Of a stretch of 64,000 nt of DNA, positions 25,466 to 34,390 are shown one piece after another. Origin of the DNA: JACVRW01 sp963734365 (GTDB lineage: Bacteria > Actinomycetota > Thermoleophilia > Solirubrobacterales > Thermoleophilaceae); assembly GCA_963734365.1 (NCBI GenBank), contig CAVTGV010000002.1, positions 434,001-498,000 on the forward strand, in the 5' to 3' direction. A program made the translations under genes and the position numbers. Under the pieces are notes generated by a model that saw only the letters and a list, made by a program, of their open reading frames with translations, was not told the DNA's origin and did no database searches. Within the stretch, counting starts at the first letter, position 1, and the number at the start of each line of letters is the position of its first letter.

Positions 25466-27081
25466 GCCGGGCGCTCGCCGTCGCCGCCGGTGGCCACCTG
25501 GGGGCCTTCCAGCGCTTCGAGCGGCTCGCGCTCGCCGGCGTCCGCGGCCACGCGGGTGGCCAGCTCACCGTTGGCGATCAGATCCACCAGCCGGCGCACG
25601 TCCGGGTCCCAGTCTGTTTCGTCCACCAGCCGCGGTACGCACTCCCGGACGCACTCGTAGGCCACTCCGGTGCCCTGACCGAGCGGGCCGCCGCCGCGCA
25701 GGTCGACGGCCTGAGCCGCGCAGATCAGCTCGTGGGCGACCATCTGGTAGCCGAGCGAGACCAGCTCGGAGGTCTTGCGTACCGCCAGGGGGGCCATGCT
25801 CGCGTGGTCCTCGACTCCCTCGGCGAGCTGCGCGCCGTAGGCGAGCGAGACGGGATTCGCGAGGTGGCTGGCCTCGGCCGCGAGGGAGGCGCACAGGCGC
25901 CCGAGGGGACGCAGCCCGCCGGTGGGGCCGTCCTCGGGTGCCAGCCCGGTGGGCAGGCCGCTGAACGAGCTCCAGAGCAGCTTCTGCACGCGTTCGTCGG
26001 CGACCTTGAGGGCGCTCGCCAGGCCCAGCCGCAGAAGATCGAAGGCCATCGCCAGCGCCACCACGTCGAAGCTGCCGACGGAGATGATTGCTTCGTCCTC
26101 GACCACCACGAGCGGGTTGTCGCTCGCCGAGTTGAGCTCCACGTCCATCTCGCCGCGGGCAAAGGACAGGGCGTCGTTGAGCGCGCCGTGGGTCTGGGGC
26201 ACGCAGCGGAACGAGAGCGGATCCTGAAGGTTGCGGGCAGCGGCCGGACCCCAGAGCGAGGAGTCGGCGAGCAGCTCCCGCAGGCGTGACGACGCCTTGA
26301 TCTCACCGGCGTGCGGGCGCATGCGCGCCGCCGCCGGGTGGATCGGGGAGAGGTTGCCGGCAAAGCCCTCGAGCGACAGCGCGGCGGCGATCTGCAGGGA
26401 GTCGGTGAGATCCGCGGCGTCCACGAGAACGAGCGAGCCGTGGCCCAGCGTGACCCCGTTCGCGCTGACCAGTGCGAGCGCCTCCTTGGGTGCCAGGCTG
26501 ATCGGCTCCAGGCCGACCTCGGCGAGCGCCTGCTGCCCGGGGAGCACGCGGCCGCCCACCTCGGCGAAGCCGCGTCCGATCATCACCTTGCCGATGTCCG
26601 ACATCTCGGACAGGTCGCCCTGGCCGACCGAGCCCAGCCGGCGGACCACGGGGTGCACCCCGGCGTTCAGGGCGTCCACCACCTGCAGCACCAGCTCGCG
26701 GCGCACCCCCACGCCCGCCTTCGCCATTCCGTTGGCCCGGGCGACCATCATCGCGCGGACGATGTCCGACGCCATCGGCTCGCCGTACGAGGCGGTCTGG
26801 TCGGCGACCGTGGCGAACGAGAAGCGCTCGAGCTCGTTCAGCGGCAGCCGGTGTCGTGCGAGCGAGCCGAGGCCGGTGTTCGTCCCGTAGACGGGGGTGC
26901 CTCGGGCCAGCACGCGCTCCACCACGCCCCGCGCCTCGCGCACCCGCTGCAGCGCCTCCTCGGAGACCTCCACCCGCGCTGCCCCGCGGGCCACGGCCAC
27001 CACGTCCTCGACGGTCAGGCTCCCACCGGTCAGCTCGACCTTCTTCTCATCAGTCGATAACTGCTCAGTGATAGGTTCCAT
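25462..27081 (-). CDS. HAL/PAL-family lyase homologue lacking the MIO triad (QG variant)
   Basis: 539 aa from ATG 27081. It keeps Y65 in PVYGTNTGLGSL, LQDPLSFRCVPQTHGALNDAL, ELNSASDNPLV and GVEDHASMAPLA. The MIO site is GSVGQGDLSEMSD at residues 150-162: one residue shorter than canonical, with Gln-Gly in place of Ala-Ser-Gly. Other active-site loops also differ: VADQTASYGEP instead of LLSHAAGVGEP, and GSFD instead of GNFH. The protein therefore keeps the fold and the acid-base tyrosine but not the electrophile. A lyase that expels trimethylamine or another good leaving group (the ergothionase type) is the best current guess. It is divergent from the hydantoinase-urocanase-DUF917 genes and heads the minus-strand operon with IclR. 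Confidence 0.87.
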   Translation of the reverse strand: MEPITEQLSTDEKKVELTGGSLTVEDVVAVARGAARVEVSEEALQRVREARGVVERVLARGTPVYGTNTGLGSLARHRLPLNELERFSFATVADQTASYGEPMASDIVRAMMVARANGMAKAGVGVRRELVLQVVDALNAGVHPVVRRLGSVGQGDLSEMSDIGKVMIGRGFAEVGGRVLPGQQALAEVGLEPISLAPKEALALVSANGVTLGHGSLVLVDAADLTDSLQIAAALSLEGFAGNLSPIHPAAARMRPHAGEIKASSRLRELLADSSLWGPAAARNLQDPLSFRCVPQTHGALNDALSFARGEMDVELNSASDNPLVVVEDEAIISVGSFDVVALAMAFDLLRLGLASALKVADERVQKLLWSSFSGLPTGLAPEDGPTGGLRPLGRLCASLAAEASHLANPVSLAYGAQLAEGVEDHASMAPLAVRKTSELVSLGYQMVAHELICAAQAVDLRGGGPLGQGTGVAYECVRECVPRLVDETDWDPDVRRLVDLIANGELATRVAADAGEREPLEALEGPQVATGGDGERPA

Positions 27082-27151
27082 TGCCAGGAGCAATCCTATC
27101 CATACTTTCTCGACAGATGAGAGCCCGGCTAACTCTGGTTGCGACCTCGCG
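27079..27151. promoter_or_regulatory. Divergent regulatory region with a small inverted repeat
   Basis: About 70 bp between the divergent lyase homologue and hydantoinase genes. It contains ATTGC-CAGGA-GCAAT (27080-27094), a perfect 5-bp inverted repeat overlapping the ATG of the minus-strand gene. The repeat is flanked by partly symmetrical GGTTCC/CCTATCC arms. This is a reasonable IclR-family binding site, but the repeat is short and could be chance. Confidence 0.35.
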
Positions 27152-28507
27152 GTGCGCGGCCGGGTCGCTCTCCCCGGACGGGAGCCGGCTTCGGGTCAGC
27201 TGGGGATCGCCGAGGGACGGATCGCCACCGTGGCCGCACCGGACGAGGAGCTGCACGCCTCCCGCGAGATCGACTGTGGCGAGGCACTCCTGCTTCCGGG
27301 CGTCGTGGACGTGCACGTCCACACCAGCAGCGCCGCAAGCGAGGGCATCGCGGCCTGCACCCGTGCCGCCGCCGCCGGAGGTGTCACCACGGTGGTGGAC
27401 ATGCCCTACGACCACCACCGCATGGTGGTCGACCCCGGCACCTTCACGGCAAAGGCGGCCGAGCTCGAGCAGGAGGCGCTGGTGGACGTGGCGTTGTGGG
27501 CCACGCTGCCGCCACGCGGGCCGCTCGATCACGTCGCCGAGCTGCAGAGCGCCGGCGCGTGTGCGTTCAAGCTCTCGACCTTCGACACCGACCCCAAGCG
27601 CTTTCCGCGGGTACCCGACGACCAGCTGCTCGCCGGCTTCGCGGCCATAGCCGGTGTCGGCGGACTGGCCGGCGTGCATTCCGAGAACGACGAGATCGTG
27701 CGCGCGGGAATCGCCAGGCTCCGGCGCGCGGGCCGCCGCGACGCTCCGGCCCACGCGGAGTCACGACCCGCGGTGGCGGAGACCGAGGCGATCGCGCGCT
27801 GCCTCGAACTGGCGCGGGCGACCGGCGTGCGGCTGCATCTGTGCCACGTGACGGTCGAGCGCGGCGTGGAGCTGGCCGGCCGCGCCCGCGCCGACGGCGT
27901 CGACGTGAGTCTCGAGACCTGTCCGCACTACCTGCTCATGGACGAGGACGAGCTCGCCCGGCTTGGTGGAGAGGCCAAGATCAACCCGCCGCTGCGCCCT
28001 CGCGCAGAGGTGGAGGCCCTCTGGCGCCGGCTGGCGGCGGGCGAGATCGACCTGGTGAGCTCCGATCACGTGGGCTGGCCGGCGGCGCGCAAGCACGGCG
28101 AGGACGTGTTCGAGCTCGCCTCGGGTGCTCCGGGGGTCGAGCTGATCCTGCCCCTCATGCACGATGCGGTGGGGCAGCGCGGCCTGCCGCTCGCCCTGCT
28201 CACGCGCGTCCTGGCCGAGGCGCCCGCGCAGCGGTTCGGGCTGTGGCCCCGGAAGGGGTCGCTGATGCCGGGCGCCGACGCGGACCTGGTGGTGCTCGAC
28301 CCTCACGAGGAGTGGGTCGTCGATCCCGGCGAGCTCGTCACAGCGGCGGGATGGAGCCCCTACTCCGGCCGCCGGCTGCGAGGACGGGTGCGGCGAGTGT
28401 TCGGCCGCGGACAGGAGCTGTTCGCCGACGGACGGGTACTCGCGGGTCCCGGCCGCGGCCGGCTGGTCAGGCCGTCGGCAGCCGCCACCGAGGTCACGCA
28501 TGCCTGA
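27152..28507 (+). CDS. Hydantoinase/dihydroorotase-like cyclic amidohydrolase
   Basis: About 451 aa. The binuclear metal site of D-hydantoinase and allantoinase is intact: HxH in VVDVHVHTSS (H55, H57), the carbamylatable lysine in CAFKLSTFDTD (K140), H176 in GVHSEND, H232 in HLCHVTVERG and D305 in VSSDHVGW. The family opens cyclic ureides. Next to a urocanase and a DUF917 desulfurase homologue, hydantoin-5-propionate to N-carbamoylglutamate is an attractive reaction; allantoinase is the main alternative. The start is uncertain. GTG 27152 is the first usable in-frame start, but the coding-looking CDLA just upstream and an ATG at 27117 one frame off suggest the true N-terminus may be slightly longer, possibly with an indel. 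The 3' end overlaps the next gene by 8 bp. Confidence 0.85.
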   Translation: MRGRVALPGREPASGQLGIAEGRIATVAAPDEELHASREIDCGEALLLPGVVDVHVHTSSAASEGIAACTRAAAAGGVTTVVDMPYDHHRMVVDPGTFTAKAAELEQEALVDVALWATLPPRGPLDHVAELQSAGACAFKLSTFDTDPKRFPRVPDDQLLAGFAAIAGVGGLAGVHSENDEIVRAGIARLRRAGRRDAPAHAESRPAVAETEAIARCLELARATGVRLHLCHVTVERGVELAGRARADGVDVSLETCPHYLLMDEDELARLGGEAKINPPLRPRAEVEALWRRLAAGEIDLVSSDHVGWPAARKHGEDVFELASGAPGVELILPLMHDAVGQRGLPLALLTRVLAEAPAQRFGLWPRKGSLMPGADADLVVLDPHEEWVVDPGELVTAAGWSPYSGRRLRGRVRRVFGRGQELFADGRVLAGPGRGRLVRPSAAATEVTHA

Positions 28508-30164
28508 GCCGGTCGCGACAGCCGTGCGTGCCGCGCGCGGACCGGAGCTGCGCTGCCGCGGCTGGCGTCAGGAGGCGATCCTGCGCCTGCTGGAGAACGT
28601 GCTCGAGCTCGCGGAGCGTCCCGACGATCTGGTCGTCTACGCGGCCCACGCCAAGGCGGCGCGCGACCACGAGAGCCTCGAGCGGATCGTGAGCGCGCTC
28701 AAGCGCCTCGCCGACCACGAGACGCTCGTGGTCCAGTCGGGCAAGCCGGTCGGCGTGTTCCGCCTGGGCCCGCGCGCGCCCGCGGTGCTGATGGCCAACG
28801 GCAACCTGGTCGGGCGCTTCGCCACCCCCGCGTCGTTCTACGAGCTCGAGCGGGCGGGCCTCATCACCTGGGGCGGGTTGACCGCCGGTGCGTGGCAGTA
28901 CATCGGCGCCCAGGGCGTGATCCAGGGCACCTACGAGACCTTCGCGGCGCTGGCCCGGGAGCACTTCGAGGGCGACCTGCGGGGACGCCTGGTGGTGAGC
29001 GCGGGACTGGGTGGCATGGGCTCCGCCCAGCCGCTCGCGGTGGCGGCGATGCTCGGCGGGGTGCTGGTGTGCGCCGAGGTGGACGCCGACAAGCTGGAGC
29101 GCCGGCGCAGCGACGGCTACGTGGACCGGGCCACGCGCGACGTGGACGAGGCACTCGCCTGGGCGCGGGACGCCGTGGCCGAGCGCCGGCCACTGTCGGT
29201 GGGCGTCGCGGCCAACGCGGTGGAGCTGCTCGAGCGCCTGGTCGGGGACGGGCTGACGCCCGACGTCGTAACCGACCTCACCGCCGCCCACGACCTGCGC
29301 TACGGCTACGTCCCGGCCGGCCTCGGCTCGGCCGAGGCGGCGGCCCTGCGCCGCGAGCGTCCCGACGAGCTCGAGGAGCGCGGCCGCGAATCGGTGGCCC
29401 GCCACGTGCGCGCGATGCTCGCGCTGCGGGAACGCGGCGCCGTGGCGTTCGACTACGGCAACAACATCCGCCCGCAGGCGGCGGAGGCCGGTTGTCCCGA
29501 GGGCCTGGACCTCGACGTCTTCACCCAGCGCTACCTGCGGCCGCTCTTCTGCCGCGGCATCGGCCCCTTCCGCTGGATCTGCCTGTCCGGCGAGGAGCAG
29601 GACCAGGCGGCGCTCGACGAGCTGTGTGTCGAGACGTTCGAGGGCGTGGACCGCATCACGGATTGGATCGCGCTCGCCCGCCGTCACGTGCCGCTGCAGG
29701 GGCTGCCCGCGCGGATCGCCTGGCTCGGACACGGAGAGCGCACGCGCTTCGCCGCCGCGGCCAACGCGGCCGTGCGCGAGGGTCGCCTGCGGGGCCCGGT
29801 CGCGTTCACACGCGACCACATGGATCCCGGCGCGATGACCCACCCCTACATCATCAGCGAGGGCATGCGCGACGGCTCGGACGCGATCGCCGATTGGCCC
29901 CTGCTCGACGCCATGCTGCTCAGCGCCTCGGGGGCCGATCTGGTGGCCGTGCACTCGGGCGGGGGCGGCTATGCGGGCTATTCGATCAGCGCCGGTGTGA
30001 CCGTGGTGGCTGACGGGAGCGAGGAGGCCGCCGAGCGCCTCGCGGCCCTCGGGGCGGACAGCGCGCTCGGCGTGCTGCGTCACGCCGATGCCGGCTACGA
30101 GGAGGCGGTCGCGTGTGCGCGGGAATTCGGTCTCGGACTGGGGGACGAAGATGAGAGAGCTTGA
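28500..30164 (+). CDS. Urocanase-family hydratase, divergent paralogue (possible thiourocanate or methylurocanate hydratase)
   Basis: 554 aa, full urocanase length, with the NAD-binding segment VVSAGLGGMGSAQPLAV and TAGAWQYIGAQGVIQGTYETF. It differs from the canonical copy at 32747 in active-site stretches. FCEGRGPFRWVALSGDP becomes FCRGIGPFRWICLSGEE. SFHHGGGVGMG becomes AVHSGGGGYAG. TDQTSAHDPLNGYIPAG becomes TDLTAAHDLRYGYVPAG. The catalytic cysteine of FCxG is kept. Such changes around the imidazole pocket suggest a modified urocanate, for example thiourocanate or an N-methyl form. It lies between the hydantoinase gene and the DUF917 gene and overlaps both (8 and 14 bp), consistent with one coupled pathway. 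Confidence 0.88.
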   Translation: MPEPVATAVRAARGPELRCRGWRQEAILRLLENVLELAERPDDLVVYAAHAKAARDHESLERIVSALKRLADHETLVVQSGKPVGVFRLGPRAPAVLMANGNLVGRFATPASFYELERAGLITWGGLTAGAWQYIGAQGVIQGTYETFAALAREHFEGDLRGRLVVSAGLGGMGSAQPLAVAAMLGGVLVCAEVDADKLERRRSDGYVDRATRDVDEALAWARDAVAERRPLSVGVAANAVELLERLVGDGLTPDVVTDLTAAHDLRYGYVPAGLGSAEAAALRRERPDELEERGRESVARHVRAMLALRERGAVAFDYGNNIRPQAAEAGCPEGLDLDVFTQRYLRPLFCRGIGPFRWICLSGEEQDQAALDELCVETFEGVDRITDWIALARRHVPLQGLPARIAWLGHGERTRFAAAANAAVREGRLRGPVAFTRDHMDPGAMTHPYIISEGMRDGSDAIADWPLLDAMLLSASGADLVAVHSGGGGYAGYSISAGVTVVADGSEEAAERLAALGADSALGVLRHADAGYEEAVACAREFGLGLGDEDERA

Positions 30165-31221
30165 CGGCCAGGCGGTGGAGGCCGCGGTGGCGGGCGGCTC
30201 GGTGCTGGCCGCCGGGGGCGGCGGCTGGGTCGAGCACGGCTACCTGGTGGGGCGCACGGCCGTGGGCTACGGCACGCCCCGGCTCGCCACGCTCGACGAG
30301 ATCGCCGACGACGCGCCCCTGGCCACGGTCAGCGCGATCGGCGCGCCGGCGGCGCGCGACTGGGAGATGCGGCCGGGCGACTACGTCCGTGCCCTGCGGC
30401 TGCTGATCGAAGCGATCGGCGAGCCCGTGGTGGGGACCATCACCGCACAGAACGGCTCGAGCACCACCTGCAACGGCTGGGTGCAGTCGGCCGTGCTCGG
30501 CACGCTGGTGATCGACGCCGCCGGCGACGGCCGCGCCCATCCCACCGGCAAGATGGGCTCGCTGGGACTGGCGGCCGACCCGAACCACCAGACCGTGCAG
30601 TCGGCGGCGGGCGGAAACCGCTCCCAGGACCGCTATCTCGAGGTGGTCACCAGGGGCACGGTGAGCCATACCGCCAACGTCCTGCGCACCGCCGCGGTGG
30701 CCTCCGGCGGCTTCATCGCCGCAGCGCGCAACCCGCTGCCCGCCTCCTACGTGCGCGAGCACGGGGCGGTGGGGGCGATCTCCTTCGCGCTGCGCCTGGG
30801 CGAGGCGATGCTCGCCGCGGCGCCGAGCGGCGCGGACGCTGTGCTCGACTCCATAACCGGGACGCTCGGGGGACGAATCCTGGGTACCGGCACGGTGCGC
30901 GGCAAAGAGCTGCGCACCGAGGGTGGCTTCGACATCGGATCCGTGGACCTGGACGAGCTCGAGCTCGGCTTCGTGAACGAGTACATGACCGCAGAGGCGG
31001 CCGGGGAGCGGCTCGCCACCTTCCCGGACGTGATCACCACGCTCTCGCTCGGCGACGGCCGGCCCGTCTCGATCGCCGACATCGCCGAGGGAGACGAGGT
31101 GGCCGTGCTGGCGGTGGACAAGTCGCAGGTGCCGCTCGGGGCCGGGGTCAAGGAGCCGTCGGTGTACCCCGAGGTGGAGGAGATGCTCGGGCAGCCGCTG
31201 GCCGAGCAGGCGCTCGCCTGA
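30151..31221 (+). CDS. DUF917 / S-methyl-thiohydantoin desulfurase family protein
   Basis: 356 aa. The N-terminus has the family's glycine motif (GSVLAAGGGGWVEHGYLVG), followed by the conserved GEPVVGTITAQNGSSTTCNGW region with a cysteine and PTGKMGSLGLAADP. The C-terminal domain shows EGDEVAVLAVDK. The Pfam family once called DUF917 has been renamed after S-methyl thiohydantoin desulfurase; I give that from memory. In the ergothioneine route the urocanase product is a thiohydantoin propionate that must lose sulfur before a hydantoinase can act, and this gene sits exactly between such genes. ATG 30151 overlaps the urocanase end by 14 bp; longer upstream readings would be antisense-like shadow. 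Desulfurase function is inferred from family and context. Confidence 0.83.
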   Translation: MRELDGQAVEAAVAGGSVLAAGGGGWVEHGYLVGRTAVGYGTPRLATLDEIADDAPLATVSAIGAPAARDWEMRPGDYVRALRLLIEAIGEPVVGTITAQNGSSTTCNGWVQSAVLGTLVIDAAGDGRAHPTGKMGSLGLAADPNHQTVQSAAGGNRSQDRYLEVVTRGTVSHTANVLRTAAVASGGFIAAARNPLPASYVREHGAVGAISFALRLGEAMLAAAPSGADAVLDSITGTLGGRILGTGTVRGKELRTEGGFDIGSVDLDELELGFVNEYMTAEAAGERLATFPDVITTLSLGDGRPVSIADIAEGDEVAVLAVDKSQVPLGAGVKEPSVYPEVEEMLGQPLAEQALA

Positions 31222-31244
31222 ATCCGGGCGATAGCGTGCGCTCC

Positions 31245-32750
31245 ATGCCCACCTTGGCCGAGCTCGAGGCCGTGGCGCGCGGGGCGTCGCCGCCGCGGCT
31301 CGACGACGCCGACCGGGAACGGATCGCGGCCGCACGCGCGGTCGTGGATGCCGCCGTGGACTCGGAGGCCGTGGTCTACGGGGTGACCACCGGCTTCGGG
31401 CAACTGGCCTCCGTGAGCGTGCCGGCGGCGGACGCCGCCCGGCTCCAGATCAACCTGCTGCGTTCCCATGCCGTGGGCTCCGGCCCGCCTCTCGAGGAGG
31501 AGGTGGTCCGAGCCATGCTCCTCCTGCTCGCGGCGTCCCTGCGCCGGGGCCATTCGGGCGTCGGGCCTGAGCTGGTTGAGCTGGTGCTCGCGCTGCTCGA
31601 GCGCGACGTGGTCCCGGTGGTGCCGAGCCGGGGCTCGGTGGGCTCCTCGGGAGACCTCGTGCCGCTCGCTCACCTGTCGCTCGTGCTGATCGGGGAGGGC
31701 GAGGCCGTGGTGGCGGGCGAGCGCCTGCCGGGCGCCGAGGCGCTGCGCCGAGCCGGGCTCGAGCCGGTGGCCCTGAGCGCCAAGGAGGGCCTGGCGCTCA
31801 TCAACGGAACCCACCTGATGGCCGCGGCCGGGGCCCTGGCCGTACGTGACGCCCAGCGCCTGGTGGAGGCGGCGATCGTGGCCGCCGCGCTGTCGCTGGA
31901 GGCGTTCAAGGGCTCCACGGTCCCCTTCGACGAGCGCCTGCACGAGCTGCGCGATCATCCCGGCCCGGTGCGGGTGGCCGCGCGGCTGCGGGCGCTGCTC
32001 GCCGGCAGCGACGTGGTGGCCAGCCACGCGGACTGCGGCCGGGTGCAGGATCCCTACACGCTGCGCTGCGTGCCGCAGGTGATCGGCGCGGTGGACGATG
32101 CGCTCGCCTACGTGGCCGGAGCCATCGGGCGCGAGCTCGACGCGGTCACCGACAATCCGCTCGTCTTTCCCGGGCCGGACGCCGAGCCGGGCGAGGTGCT
32201 GTCGGGAGGCAACTTCCACGGTCAGCCGCTGTCGCTGCCGCTCGATCACCTCGCGCTCGCCCTCTGCGAGCTGGCCTCCTTCAGCGAGCGGCGCGTGTAC
32301 GCCCTCCTGTCGCCGAGCTACGCGGAGTTGCCGCCCTTCCTCTCGCCGCGCCCGGGCCTGGGCTCGGGGCTGATGATCGCCCAGTACGCGGCGGCGGCCC
32401 TGGTCAACGAATGCCAGGTGCTCTCGCACCCGGCCGGCGCCGGGTCGATCCCCACCTCGGCGGGCACCGAGGACTTCAACTCGATGGGCGCCTTCGCCGC
32501 GCTCAAGGCGCGCGCGGTGGTGGAGAGCGCGAGCCAGGTGATCGCCACCGAGCTGGTCTGCGCCTGCCAGGGCCTCGAGTTCCACCGCCCGCTGCACAGC
32601 ACGCCCGCGCTCGAGAGCGCGCTGGAGCAGGTGCGCACGCTGGTGCCTCGCGTGGAGGAGGACCGCTCCCTCGCCGCCGAGCTGTCGGAGCTGGCCGGCG
32701 CGCTGCGCACCGGGCGCCTGGCCTTCGCCGACACGGAGGTGCCCGCGTGA
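31245..32750 (+). CDS. hutH: Histidine ammonia-lyase with SSG triad
   Basis: 501 aa. All the usual active-site features are present: Y45 in VVYGVTTGFGQL, H75 in LLRSHAVGSGPP, EGLALINGTHLM, VQDPYTLRCVPQVIGAVDDAL, GNFHGQPLSLPLDHL and TEDFNSMG. The MIO site reads GSVGSSGDLVPLAH, so the triad is Ser134-Ser135-Gly136. This keeps the serine needed for MIO, with Ser for Ala at the first position, a known variant. It should convert L-histidine to urocanate and ammonia. It is followed by urocanase with a GTGA overlap, as in classic hut operons. ATG 31245 is preferred over GTG 31236. Of the four lyase homologues in the window this is the only one with a workable triad. Confidence 0.9.
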   Translation: MPTLAELEAVARGASPPRLDDADRERIAAARAVVDAAVDSEAVVYGVTTGFGQLASVSVPAADAARLQINLLRSHAVGSGPPLEEEVVRAMLLLLAASLRRGHSGVGPELVELVLALLERDVVPVVPSRGSVGSSGDLVPLAHLSLVLIGEGEAVVAGERLPGAEALRRAGLEPVALSAKEGLALINGTHLMAAAGALAVRDAQRLVEAAIVAAALSLEAFKGSTVPFDERLHELRDHPGPVRVAARLRALLAGSDVVASHADCGRVQDPYTLRCVPQVIGAVDDALAYVAGAIGRELDAVTDNPLVFPGPDAEPGEVLSGGNFHGQPLSLPLDHLALALCELASFSERRVYALLSPSYAELPPFLSPRPGLGSGLMIAQYAAAALVNECQVLSHPAGAGSIPTSAGTEDFNSMGAFAALKARAVVESASQVIATELVCACQGLEFHRPLHSTPALESALEQVRTLVPRVEEDRSLAAELSELAGALRTGRLAFADTEVPA

Positions 32751-34390
32751 CCGCAGGCCTGCGCTGCCGCGGCTGGACGCAGGAGGCCGCCCTGCGGATG
32801 CTCGAGAACAACCTTCATCCCGACGTGGCCGAGCGGCCGGAGGACCTCGTGGTCTACGGCGGCCTGGGCAAGGCGGCCCGCAACCGCGACTGTTACGCGG
32901 CGATCGTGAGCGAGCTGCAGCGGCTCGGCGACGAGGAGACGCTGCTCGTGCAGTCGGGCAAGCCCGTGGCGGTGTTCGAGACGCACGCGGGCGCGCCGCG
33001 GGTGCTGATCGCCAACTCCAACCTGGTCCCCGAATGGGCCACCTGGAAGCACTTCCGCGAGCTCGACGCCGCCGGGCTGATGATGTACGGGCAGATGACC
33101 GCCGGGTCCTGGATCTACATCGGGACCCAGGGGATTCTCCAGGGCACCTACGAGACCTTCGCCGCGCTGGCGCGCAAGCGCTTCGACGGCACGCTCACCG
33201 GCCGCCTCGTGGTCACCGCCGGGCTGGGCGGCATGGGCGGCGCCCAGCCGCTGGCGATCACGATGAACGGCGGCGCGGCGCTGTGCGTGGAGGTGGACCT
33301 GCGCCGTATCGAGCGCCGCATAGCCGGCGGCTACCTGGACGAGCGGGCGGGCTCGCTCGACGACGCTCTGCGGCGCCTGGACGAGGCCCGCGCGAGCGGT
33401 GAGGCGCTCTCCATCGGCCTGCTCGGCAACGCGGCCGAGGTGATGCCCGAGCTGGTCCGGCGCGGCGTGGAGGTGGACGTGGTCACCGACCAGACGAGCG
33501 CCCACGACCCGCTCAACGGCTACATCCCCGCCGGCCTCACGGTCGAGCAGGCGGACTCCCTGCGCGGATCCGACCCCGACGACTATCTGCGCCGCTGCGG
33601 CGAGAGCGCGCTCGCGCACGTGGCCGCGATCCGCGCGCTGCAGAGCGCGGGCGCCGAGGCCTTCGACTACGGCAACGCGCTGCGCGGTCTCGCCGCGGAG
33701 TACGGCGACAGCGACGCCTTCTCCTATCCCGGCTTCGTGCCGGCCTACATCCGGCCCCAGTTCTGCGAGGGCCGGGGCCCGTTCCGATGGGTTGCGCTCT
33801 CGGGCGACCCCGCCGACATCCACGCCACGGACGCCGCCATGCTCGAGCTGTTCGGGGAGAACGAGTCGGTGGCGCGCTGGATCCGCCTGGCCGCGGAGAA
33901 GGTGCAGTTCCAGGGCCTGCCCGCGCGTATCTGCTGGCTCGGCTACGGGGAGCGCGACCGGGCCGGCCTGCGCTTCAACGAGATGGTGGCCTCCGGTGAG
34001 CTCAACGGACCGATCGTGATCGGGCGCGACCACCTCGATGCCGGATCGGTCGCGTCACCGGAGCGCGAGACCGAGGGAATGCAGGACGGCTCCGACGCCG
34101 TGGCCGACTGGCCGGTGCTGAACGCGCTGCTCAACACCGCCACCGGAGCGAGCTGGGTCTCCTTCCACCACGGCGGCGGCGTGGGCATGGGCAAGTCATT
34201 GCACGCCGGCCAGGTGTGCGTGGCCGACGGTTCGGATGCCGCCGGGGAGCGCATCCGCCGCACGCTGCTCGCCGACCCGGGGCTGGGCGTGGCCCGGCAC
34301 GCCGACGCCGGCTATCCCGAGGCCATCGACGCGGCCCGGCGGCTCGGCGTGCGCGTGCCGATGCTGGACGGGCCGGGCGGCGCCGCTTGA
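32747..34390 (+). CDS. hutU: Urocanate hydratase
   Basis: 547 aa from a GTG that overlaps the hutH stop. Canonical urocanase motifs are present throughout: MYGQMTAGSWIYIGTQGI, VVTAGLGGMGGAQPLAIT (NAD site), VVTDQTSAHDPLNGYIPAG, PQFCEGRGPFRWVALSGDP with the catalytic cysteine, and the HHGGGVGMG loop. It uses tightly bound NAD+ to hydrate urocanate to imidazolonepropionate. The next gene, an imidazolonepropionase, begins at a TTG overlapping this stop (TTGA). Confidence 0.95.
   Translation: MTAGLRCRGWTQEAALRMLENNLHPDVAERPEDLVVYGGLGKAARNRDCYAAIVSELQRLGDEETLLVQSGKPVAVFETHAGAPRVLIANSNLVPEWATWKHFRELDAAGLMMYGQMTAGSWIYIGTQGILQGTYETFAALARKRFDGTLTGRLVVTAGLGGMGGAQPLAITMNGGAALCVEVDLRRIERRIAGGYLDERAGSLDDALRRLDEARASGEALSIGLLGNAAEVMPELVRRGVEVDVVTDQTSAHDPLNGYIPAGLTVEQADSLRGSDPDDYLRRCGESALAHVAAIRALQSAGAEAFDYGNALRGLAAEYGDSDAFSYPGFVPAYIRPQFCEGRGPFRWVALSGDPADIHATDAAMLELFGENESVARWIRLAAEKVQFQGLPARICWLGYGERDRAGLRFNEMVASGELNGPIVIGRDHLDAGSVASPERETEGMQDGSDAVADWPVLNALLNTATGASWVSFHHGGGVGMGKSLHAGQVCVADGSDAAGERIRRTLLADPGLGVARHADAGYPEAIDAARRLGVRVPMLDGPGGAA

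Noticed and set aside
27152..28507. Allantoinase of a purine-degradation operon
   Set aside because: No allantoate, ureidoglycolate or urate genes are adjacent, while urocanase and DUF917 genes are. Kept only as an alternative.
31245..32750. Considered as another MIO-less lyase because the triad starts with Ser instead of Ala
   Set aside because: The central serine and glycine are present (SSG), which is compatible with MIO formation, and the gene is coupled to a canonical urocanase.
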